From: Syntrophaceae bacterium | Lineage (GTDB): Bacteria; Desulfobacterota; Desulfomonilia; Desulfomonilales; Desulfomonilaceae | Assembly (NCBI GenBank): GCA_014874425.1 | Contig: JACWAG010000013.1 | Location: 1 to 16,408, forward strand | Direction: 5' to 3' | Length of the DNA stretch: 16,408 nt | Part shown: positions 8,495 through 14,077 of the stretch, one piece after another | Numbering within the stretch: position 1 is the first letter of the stretch | Layout of the letters: each line of letters starts with the position of its first letter | Position numbers and translations under genes: made by a program | Notes under the pieces: generated by a model | The model's input: only the letters and a program-made list of their open reading frames with translations | Database searches by the model: none | Told to the model about the DNA's origin: nothing

Positions 8495-9424
8495 ATGAAC
8501 CCTGGGGATAACGTGAAAGCTGTAACCATGGTCGTGGACGATGAACAGATCGTACAGGAAAGCGTAAGGAGAATTCTTGAGGAAAAGGGATTTAAGGTAG
8601 ACACTGCTTCCCGTGTTGAGCAAGCGTTGGATCTCCTCAAGAAAACAAAATATGATTTGATATTGACCGACCTGATGATGCCGGATCAAAATGGGATGGA
8701 ACTAGTTGAAGCTGTAGCGCGTGACTACCCTGACACGGGAGTAATCATGTTTACCGGTTATCCATCCGTTGATTCCGCTGTGGATTCTATCAAATTAGGG
8801 GCGCTGGATTATCTGCCCAAGCCTTTCAGTCCGGACCAGCTTGTTGATGTTACGGAAAGAGCTTTGAACAAAGTAATTACCTTGCGCAGGGATAAGCAAG
8901 CGCAGCAGGTTTACGAGGAAGCGGAAAAAGCCTTGAGTTCCAGCCTTGACCTTAAAAAAATCCTAAACCTTGTATGTTCCGCTTCGAAAGACCTTCTAAA
9001 TGTGAAAGGAGCGACTGTGCTTGTTCGTCAAAAAAACGGGCCGTTTTTCGATCTGGCGGCTTCTTGTGGCCTAAGTGATAATTATGTGACTAAAGGCGCT
9101 CTCGATGCGAACCGTAGCATTTCAGAAGTTCAAGCCACGGGGGAAAGTTTCTTTGTAGATGAAGCTTCCTTTAAAGAGAAACTTCAATATCCTGATGCCG
9201 CCCGTCAAGAAGGGATAGCCTCAATCTTGTCAGTGCCGTTATCTCTAAAAGGGGCTATCATAGGTTGTTTAAGAATTTATTCATCGGACAACAGAGTATA
9301 TAACGATAAGGAAATGGATTTGATTACAAAATTTTCGAAGCAGTCAGCCTTGGCTGTTGAAAACGCTATTTTGTATGAAACGATGCGTAAAGATATCGAA
9401 GGACTACAGAAGTATATGTCTTAG
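8495..9424 (+). CDS. Response regulator with receiver and GAF domains (copy C)
   Basis: 309 residues. The receiver (about 8-125) has D15/D16, phosphoacceptor D59 (TDLMMP), a switch threonine in MFTGY and the lysine of LPKPF. The GAF domain (about 150-300) has EGIASILSVP and a final helix with SALAVENAILYE. It is clearly a close duplicate of copy A, now on the other side of the two kinases. It ends soon after the GAF domain and lacks copy A's long tail. AAAGGA sits 7 bases before the ATG, which is 12 bases after the kinase stop, so it closes the signalling block. No output domain other than GAF is visible. It is a likely phosphate acceptor for the adjacent receiver-PAS kinase, by proximity only. 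Confidence 0.9.
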   Translation: MNPGDNVKAVTMVVDDEQIVQESVRRILEEKGFKVDTASRVEQALDLLKKTKYDLILTDLMMPDQNGMELVEAVARDYPDTGVIMFTGYPSVDSAVDSIKLGALDYLPKPFSPDQLVDVTERALNKVITLRRDKQAQQVYEEAEKALSSSLDLKKILNLVCSASKDLLNVKGATVLVRQKNGPFFDLAASCGLSDNYVTKGALDANRSISEVQATGESFFVDEASFKEKLQYPDAARQEGIASILSVPLSLKGAIIGCLRIYSSDNRVYNDKEMDLITKFSKQSALAVENAILYETMRKDIEGLQKYMS

Positions 9425-9450
9425 ATGGATTCCTATGAAATGGGTCGATT

Positions 9451-9467
9451 AGCCGAAGAGGCTTTTT
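9451..9467 (+). terminator. Possible weak rho-independent terminator after the signalling block
   Basis: AGCC, a five-base loop and GGCT are followed by five T residues, 27 bases after the stop of copy C. The stem is only 4 bp, so this is a marginal call. Its position at the end of the signalling genes is the main support. Confidence 0.3.
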
Positions 9468-9500
9468 ACTCATGTTTCTTAGATCGCCGTTTTCCAAGAT

Positions 9501-9507
9501 AGAGGAG
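9501..9507 (+). promoter_or_regulatory. AGAGGAG, probable ribosome site of the hydrolase GTG start
   Basis: This purine stretch lies 13 bases before GTG 9521, a long spacing. The ATG directly after it (9508) is in another frame and would give only a short overlapping ORF. The hydrolase homology begins right after the GTG, so GTG is preferred. Confidence 0.5.
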
Positions 9508-9520
9508 ATGGATAAATTTC

Positions 9521-10165
9521 GTGGCTTTTCAGAAACATATATCTATTCCATGTGGAGCTATAACCCTCGAAGGGTTGCTGGAATTACCCGAAGCGCAGGA
9601 AACGCTTCCGCAAGCGGCCCTTATTCTGCACCCTCATCCACTTTACGGTGGGAACTTATTCAATAATGTGACATCAAGCGTAGCCATTGGCTTGCTCTCA
9701 CGCGGAATGGCGACACTGAGGTTCAACTTCCGTGGGGTTGGAGCAAGTGGTGGTTCACATGGCGGCGGGATAGATGAAATCGACGATGTCCTGGCCGCAA
9801 TCAGTTTTCTTGACTCATATAAGCAGGTAAATTCTTCAAACATTATTTTAGCGGGCTACTCGTTTGGCTGCTGGGTGGGTCTAAATGCCGCAACGAGGGA
9901 AGACCGGCCCATGAGCCTGATCGGAATATCTCCTCCTGTTGATATGTATGATTTCAATTTTCTCCTCAAAGAGAAGCGACCAAAACTTCTGCTCGCTGGA
10001 GACAGCGATTTCGTATGCTCCACAAAGAATTTCCTCGATCTCACGGCAAAAATCCCGGAGCCGAAACGTATAGTTACTCTCAAGGGAGCGGATCACTTTC
10101 ACTCCGGCCGAGAAGATAAAATCGTGTCTGAGATCTCACTATTTCTAAACCTTCAAAAGCAATAG
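9521..10165 (+). CDS. Alpha/beta hydrolase (COG2945-type)
   Basis: 214 residues with a GTG start. This is a compact alpha/beta hydrolase with no signal peptide, so it should be cytoplasmic. It carries the family's early motif HPHPLYGG (37-44), which helps form the oxyanion hole. The nucleophile elbow GYSFG gives Ser114, the probable acid is Asp163 in GDSDFV, and the catalytic histidine is His192 in GADHF. The triad is complete and the length is normal for this family of small predicted esterases or dienelactone-hydrolase relatives. The natural substrate is not known for the family and cannot be read from the sequence. It lies 96 bases after the signalling block and 131 bases before the RdgC-like genes, all in the same direction. 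A functional link to either is not evident. Confidence 0.88.
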   Translation: MAFQKHISIPCGAITLEGLLELPEAQETLPQAALILHPHPLYGGNLFNNVTSSVAIGLLSRGMATLRFNFRGVGASGGSHGGGIDEIDDVLAAISFLDSYKQVNSSNIILAGYSFGCWVGLNAATREDRPMSLIGISPPVDMYDFNFLLKEKRPKLLLAGDSDFVCSTKNFLDLTAKIPEPKRIVTLKGADHFHSGREDKIVSEISLFLNLQKQ

Positions 10166-10296
10166 GCAGACGCCTAGACTTGTCGACTCTTAACTCTTTC
10201 ATCGACTGTCGTCTGTTGCGAGTTGGAGTGGTTTGGTTTATGTTGATCATCTGTTGTAACGGCTCACAGGAGTTGCGATGAATTGGAGGAAACGGC

Positions 10297-10908
10297 ATGG
10301 GATTTGCCTCTAGGTCAGTATCTATAATGCGGTATCGAGTCAAAGGTCAGCTAGAAGGGTCTTTCTGGGATTCAATTCATGAAGGTGTTAAGAGGGGTTC
10401 ATTCCGGACTACAGATCAGCCGGGTGAGTTGATAGGGTGCGGGTGGACCGGTATAGATGATTTTGATGACTATGAGTTTCATGGGGCCTCGTATGTAAGG
10501 ACTAACTATGTGGCGTTAGCTTTCAGGATCGATACTGTGCGCGTTCCCCCTCGAGTTTTGGAGACCGCAATCAAGAAAGAACGCAAGAAACTGATTGAAA
10601 CAACCGGCCAGCGACGCATGTCAACCAATCAATTGAGAGAGTTGAAAGAAGCCCTCAAAGAAAGTTTAAAAAAGCAGGTTTTACCTTCGATTCAGGTTTT
10701 TGACTTCGTTTGGGACACAGCAGGATCTGTAGCCTACCTGGCGGCTTTGAGCGCACGGGCCAGAGAAAGGGTAGAAGACCATTTCAAGACAAGTTTCGGT
10801 CTGACCCTTACTCCGTTGCTGCCCTATATTCGGGCTATGGAAATGCTTGAAAACGAAAACCTCAGAAACAAGCTTGAACAACTAAAGTCTTGTGTTATGG
10901 CCCCTTGA
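10297..10908 (+). CDS. RdgC-like recombination-associated protein, N-terminal half
   Basis: 203 residues; GGAGGA lies 6 bases before the ATG. The sequence matches my recollection of the short deltaproteobacterial RdgC-type proteins: an N-terminal MGFASRSVSIMRYRV segment, a central LAFRIDTVRVPPRVLE, a highly charged helical stretch (about 90-130, rich in KKER and KEALKESLKK) and a FDFVWDTAGSVAYLAA strand pair followed by DHFKTSFGLTLTPL. E. coli RdgC (about 300 residues) has the same order in its N-terminal half: CARKEEKILP, then a charged helix, MMWIDTVNGLIMVD and a leucine-rich helix. RdgC binds DNA as a ring-shaped dimer and restrains RecA. This protein ends where the first half of E. coli RdgC would, and the next gene resembles the second half. 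The assignment rests on motif recall without an alignment. Confidence 0.72.
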   Translation: MGFASRSVSIMRYRVKGQLEGSFWDSIHEGVKRGSFRTTDQPGELIGCGWTGIDDFDDYEFHGASYVRTNYVALAFRIDTVRVPPRVLETAIKKERKKLIETTGQRRMSTNQLRELKEALKESLKKQVLPSIQVFDFVWDTAGSVAYLAALSARARERVEDHFKTSFGLTLTPLLPYIRAMEMLENENLRNKLEQLKSCVMAP

Positions 10909-10961
10909 ATTATTGGTCACGTTGAGCGACGCGTACGCATCAAATCTAGTCGGAGTTCGAT

Positions 10962-11504
10962 ATGGATTTTTTAGATATATTAAGAGAGAAAGCCTTCCTT
11001 GGTAGGGAGTTTTTGACTTGGCTGTGGTTTAAGTCCGAGCAGACTGGCGGCGCGGTTGAAGTCCCGGGGGGTAAAATAGTCGAAGTGGTTTTTAATGATC
11101 GAATGACGCTTGACCTGACCGACGTGGACACACCTCAGACGGTGAGCATAAAGGGGGAGTTTTCCGAACTCCGGGAAGGTTTGGCGGCCATACGGGAAGG
11201 GAAAAAAATAGAAGAGGCGCGTATATCGTTGAAGTCAGCGGACAATGAATATTCTGTGATAATTAAAGGAAGCTGGTTTTCGTTCGGCTCTTTGAGGACC
11301 CCAAGGACTGCTCCATTGGAAGAGGGAGGAGAGGAAGACATTGAAGGGGCCTTCCTCGAAAAAGTAGGTTTGATTGAAGAAGGTCTCGGATTGATTGACT
11401 CTCTATTTAGCTATTTTATCAGTCTCAGGATTTCAGATGACTGGGAAATTGGAGAACTACCGAAGATAAGGAAATGGGCTTCGCATGACGCGGCGAATCT
11501 TTAA
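10962..11504 (+). CDS. RdgC C-terminal-half-like protein
   Basis: 180 residues; GGAG sits 6 bases before the ATG, and the gene starts 53 bases after the RdgC-like gene. The N-terminal motif FLGREFLTWLWFKSE (12-26) resembles the LTEWV segment that opens the second half of E. coli RdgC. Further on, AAIREGKKIEEARISL followed by a strand ending SFGSLRTP parallels HIEAGKVVTKLALDW and SLKRLKF of E. coli RdgC. The remainder (about 125-180) is acidic and helical. There is no signal peptide or membrane segment, and no enzyme motif. I infer that this gene and its neighbour encode the two halves of an RdgC-like protein that assemble in trans. Automatic annotation will most likely call it hypothetical. 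The homology is suggestive and needs a profile or structure comparison. Confidence 0.55.
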   Translation: MDFLDILREKAFLGREFLTWLWFKSEQTGGAVEVPGGKIVEVVFNDRMTLDLTDVDTPQTVSIKGEFSELREGLAAIREGKKIEEARISLKSADNEYSVIIKGSWFSFGSLRTPRTAPLEEGGEEDIEGAFLEKVGLIEEGLGLIDSLFSYFISLRISDDWEIGELPKIRKWASHDAANL

Positions 11505-11600
11505 GAAAAGACAACCCAAGAAGGCATTGAAATTTCTAAGGTTTGACGGAGAATGAGAACCTGAACAAACAACACTTTTCTCTTCCCAAGTATTTTCGCG

Positions 11601-11629
11601 TTGACAAAATCATCCAATTCTTTAAAAAT
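11601..11629 (+). promoter_or_regulatory. Sigma-70-type promoter candidate for tRNA-Asn
   Basis: A perfect -35 element TTGACA (11601-11606) is followed after 17 bases by the A/T-rich hexamer AAAAAT (11624-11629), a fair -10. Transcription would begin near 11636-11640, about 40 bases before the mature tRNA. Confidence 0.55.
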
Positions 11630-11645
11630 ATATGGATTGTAACTG

Positions 11646-11665
11646 TGTCACAATATATTGTGACA
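11646..11665. promoter_or_regulatory. Perfect 20-bp palindrome with NrdR-box-like core
   Basis: TGTCACAATATATTGTGACA equals its own reverse complement. The inner CACAATATATTGTG matches the core of the NrdR box as I recall it (ACACWATATATWGTGT). It lies between the promoter and the tRNA-Asn gene, just after the expected transcription start, where a bound repressor could block transcription. NrdR boxes normally occur in pairs about 31-32 bp apart. The only other A/T-rich partial match (about 11623-11638) is poor and centred 25 bp away. No ribonucleotide reductase gene is in the window. The palindrome itself is certain; the regulator is a guess. Confidence 0.6.
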
Positions 11666-11675
11666 AAAGATCTGA

Positions 11676-11751
11676 TCCCCGATAGCTCAATCGGCAGAGC
11701 GGATGGCTGTTAACCATTAGGTTGTAGGTTCGAGTCCTACTCGGGGAGCCA
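11676..11751 (+). tRNA. tRNA-Asn (anticodon GUU)
   Basis: 76 nt with a full cloverleaf. The acceptor stem TCCCCGA/TCGGGGA pairs over 7 bp, with discriminator G and an encoded CCA end. The D-arm is GCTC...GAGC. The anticodon loop CTGTTAA presents GTT at 11709-11711 on a stem GATGG/CCATT containing one G-U pair. The T-arm GTAGG-TTCGAGT-CCTAC is perfect. It sits alone between a promoter candidate and a strong terminator, so it is a single-gene transcription unit. No duplicated 3' end suggesting an integration site is seen within the window. Confidence 0.97.
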
Positions 11752-11765
11752 AACATGATATTCGA

Positions 11766-11796
11766 CCCGTCCGGTAAATTGCCGGACGGGTTTTTT
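11766..11796 (+). terminator. Strong rho-independent terminator of tRNA-Asn
   Basis: A perfect 9-bp stem CCCGTCCGG/CCGGACGGG with a 7-base loop is followed directly by TTTTTT. It lies 14 bases after the tRNA 3' end. Confidence 0.95.
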
Positions 11797-11823
11797 AATA
11801 TCCAGCCCCATTTTTTTATCGGC

Positions 11824-11841
11824 TGAACAGAAATCTGTTCA
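11824..11841. promoter_or_regulatory. Operator-like inverted repeat upstream of the fatty acid transporter
   Basis: TGAACAGA and TCTGTTCA form a perfect 8-bp inverted repeat with a 2-base spacer. It lies 86 bases before the transporter ATG. A TAATAT at 11860-11865 could be a -10 element, in which case the repeat overlaps the -35 region, though no good -35 hexamer is present. The size and position suit a dimeric repressor or activator. The regulator family cannot be named. Confidence 0.4.
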
Positions 11842-11926
11842 ATAATTTTCTGATGGTAGTAATATTGGAATCGTTGGGGAGGGGGGAGCCAAGAACCCTA
11901 GAAATGACCAGGAGAGGAGGTTGTAG

Positions 11927-13342
11927 ATGGCAAAATCAAACAGTGGGGGTGATGTTAAGTCAGAAGCCGGGCTAGCTCGATTTGGCCTGGCCCTTGCCGA
12001 TTGGAGTGAAAAATGGTTTCCGGATGCCCTGGTGTTTGCCCTGTTGGGTATCGTGGTGGTGTTCATAATTGGGCTGCTGTTAGGAGAATCACCTTACAAG
12101 ATGGCTGTCGTCGGAGGCAAAGGATTCTGGTCTCTGATACCGTTCACAATGCAAATGGCGATGATAATCATTGGTGGATATGTCGTCGCATCTACGCCAG
12201 CGGTTTACTGGTTTATTCAGCGACTGGCGTCAATTCCATCGACACCCAGAGGGGCCATAGCCTTTGTTGCGCTCTTCTCTATGCTAACATCGCTGATTTC
12301 GTGGGGCTTCAGTCTTATCTTTAGCGGATTATTGGTGCGCGAACTGGTTCGCCGAATTGACGGGATCGACTATCGCGCTATCGGAGCTGCGGCTTATTTG
12401 GGACTTGGCAGTATTTGGGCAATGGGCTTGTCTTCCTCCGCTGCTTTGTTGATGGCTACCAAAGGAGCTATCCCTCCAGCTCTATTTAATATCAGCGGGA
12501 TAATACCGTTGACGCAAACAATATTCCTTTGGCAAAGCCTTGTGACAGCGGCCGTGCTGCTCAGTATCTCCGTGGCCATCGCATATCTGTCTGCTCCTTC
12601 TCCGGAGAATGCGAGGACGGCAGACTATTATGGGGCCAAATTCGACCCGATAAACCTGGATCTTGAGCCCAGAAAAAAGCCGGGTGAGTGGCTTGAATAC
12701 AGCCCTCTGCTTACAATATTAGTTTGTCTGGTACTGTTCGCTTACTTAATCGATGTGTTCAGGACTTCGCCACAAGGACCATTAGCGGCTTTGGATCTAA
12801 ATACTTACAACCTCATTTTTATTTCGGTGGGAATGTTGCTTCACTGGCGGCCTAAACGGTTCATGCGCGCCGTGGGTCAGTCAATTCCTGCTACAGGTGG
12901 TGTGCTCATACAATTTCCGTTTTACGCTGTCATTTTCGGAATCATAACAGGGACGGGTATATCTCATTGGTTGGCTAACCTGTTTACTTCCATAAGCACG
13001 CACGGTACCTATGCGCTGCTGGTAGCTTTTTATTCGGCGGCCCTGGGCTTGTTTATACCGTCAGGTGGTGGGAAGTGGGTCATTGAAGCGCCTTACGTTT
13101 TGCAAGCGGCCAACGAATTGAAGGTCCACCTAGGATGGGTTGTTCAGATCTACAATGCGGCCGAAGCTTTACCTAATCTGATAAATCCATTCTGGATGCT
13201 GCCGTTACTAGGGTTGCTCGGTGTTAAAGCCCGTGATTTGGTCGGTTACTCTTTTCTACAACTGATTGTTCATACACCAGTGATTTTTTTCCTGTGTTGG
13301 CTGTTTTCCCAATGGATTCCTTACGTTCCTCCTATAAAATAA
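11927..13342 (+). CDS. atoE: Short-chain fatty acid transporter, AtoE family
   Basis: 471 residues; GGAGG is 6 bases before the ATG. This is a very hydrophobic integral membrane protein with roughly ten or more membrane segments and a short cytoplasmic N-terminus. Family hallmarks include FIPSGGGKWVIEAPYV (376 onward), the following NLINPFWMLPLLGLLGVKARDLVGY region, and the early segment DALVFALLGIVVVFIIG after a WSEKWFPD lead. E. coli AtoE (about 440 residues) is linked to acetoacetate and short-chain fatty acid uptake. Here it would suit uptake or export of butyrate, propionate or similar acids in a syntrophic or sulfate-reducing lifestyle. No acyl-CoA transferase or thiolase gene is adjacent, so it stands alone between two terminators. 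Substrate and direction of transport are inferred from the family only. Confidence 0.9.
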   Translation: MAKSNSGGDVKSEAGLARFGLALADWSEKWFPDALVFALLGIVVVFIIGLLLGESPYKMAVVGGKGFWSLIPFTMQMAMIIIGGYVVASTPAVYWFIQRLASIPSTPRGAIAFVALFSMLTSLISWGFSLIFSGLLVRELVRRIDGIDYRAIGAAAYLGLGSIWAMGLSSSAALLMATKGAIPPALFNISGIIPLTQTIFLWQSLVTAAVLLSISVAIAYLSAPSPENARTADYYGAKFDPINLDLEPRKKPGEWLEYSPLLTILVCLVLFAYLIDVFRTSPQGPLAALDLNTYNLIFISVGMLLHWRPKRFMRAVGQSIPATGGVLIQFPFYAVIFGIITGTGISHWLANLFTSISTHGTYALLVAFYSAALGLFIPSGGGKWVIEAPYVLQAANELKVHLGWVVQIYNAAEALPNLINPFWMLPLLGLLGVKARDLVGYSFLQLIVHTPVIFFLCWLFSQWIPYVPPIK

Positions 13343-13400
13343 TCCTTACAGGCTCCTCCCAGACGCCTGGTACATGATTCCTGCTACTCCCTCAAATTAG

Positions 13401-13439
13401 GCGACGTCTCCACTCTGGCAACTGGGGATGTCGCTTTTT
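13401..13439 (+). terminator. Rho-independent terminator after the transporter
   Basis: GCGACGTCTCC (13401-13411) pairs with GGGGATGTCGC (13424-13434) over 11 bp, including two G-U pairs. A 12-base loop separates the arms and five T residues follow. It lies about 60 bases after the transporter stop. Confidence 0.8.
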
Positions 13440-13567
13440 CATTTATTAGCAGGCAAAAAAATTTCACCAATTCGGTCTGAACCCCACCAGCTCAGAAACT
13501 TTTCCCAATCCACGGCATCGTAATTTGTTAAGTGATTTGAAGTAAATATTCCTCGGAGGAACCTACC

Positions 13568-13930
13568 GTGAAGAAAATAGGTGAAATCTTAAAGGATAAA
13601 GAAATAGAGCGGCTAATTGATTGGGAACTACATCCGTTCGACGCTGTGACTCGTTACCTGGAATGGGGAACAAATTGGTCAAGAGGGCTAAATCACGCCA
13701 AATCATGCAACGAAGAGAGCGCGTATTTCAAGATAAACGCCATGTCTAATCCAGCTCGTCTCATGCTTGTGAGACAAAGTCACAAGAATTACGAGGTAGT
13801 CTCGGAAGTTGAGGCGCCACAGGATTTGATAGACGCGTCCGTAAAACATTTTGCCTGTAAAAATAGGGCCTGTGGAATTACAGACGATTTAAGGCGCTGG
13901 CTGAAGACGGAAGCTTCTAGGAGAGTCTAG
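13568..13930 (+). CDS. Small conserved protein of unknown function (DVU0772-like)
   Basis: 120 residues with a GTG start and GGAGGA 7 bases upstream, so translation is likely. The protein is soluble and has no signal peptide. Its clearest motif is WELHPFDAVTRYLEWGTNW (19-37), followed by a YFKINAMSNPARLMLVRQS strand region (53-71) and a C-terminal segment with two cysteines (C97, C102) before a basic helix DDLRRWLKTEASRR. I recall a similar pattern (W-x-x-x-P-x-x-A, YLEWGNNW, a short beta stretch, then a final helix) in a small family from Desulfovibrio and other sulfate reducers known by the locus name DVU0772; this is from memory. No function is known to me. It is flanked by the transporter terminator and the ATPase gene and may be its own unit. 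Confidence 0.7.
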   Translation: MKKIGEILKDKEIERLIDWELHPFDAVTRYLEWGTNWSRGLNHAKSCNEESAYFKINAMSNPARLMLVRQSHKNYEVVSEVEAPQDLIDASVKHFACKNRACGITDDLRRWLKTEASRRV

Positions 13931-14077
13931 GAAAAGATCTAGATAACGTTAGGGAGGGTTACAGACGCTCTCATAATTCCTAGGTCTATTGATGCATCAA
14001 GTCAGGGTAAAAATAGATAAAAAGTTACTGAAATATTTTTAATAATTAGTTCCCGAGGACAACGCTAGGAGGCTTCA

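Noticed and set aside
9472..9666. 64-codon frame whose ATG at 9508 follows AGAGGAG
   Set aside because: It overlaps the hydrolase in another frame and carries no recognisable sequence; the hydrolase frame explains the region from 9521 onward.
10163..10176. Hairpin TAGGC-AGAC-GCCTA overlapping the hydrolase stop codon
   Set aside because: The stem is only 5 bp and no T run follows, so it cannot be supported as a terminator.
11676..11751. tRNA-Asn as an integration (att) site for a mobile element
   Set aside because: No repeated tRNA 3' end, integrase or other mobile-element gene is present in the window.
13525..13548. Promoter-like TTGTTA and TAAATA before the small unknown gene
   Set aside because: The spacing is only 12 bases, too short for a sigma-70 promoter.
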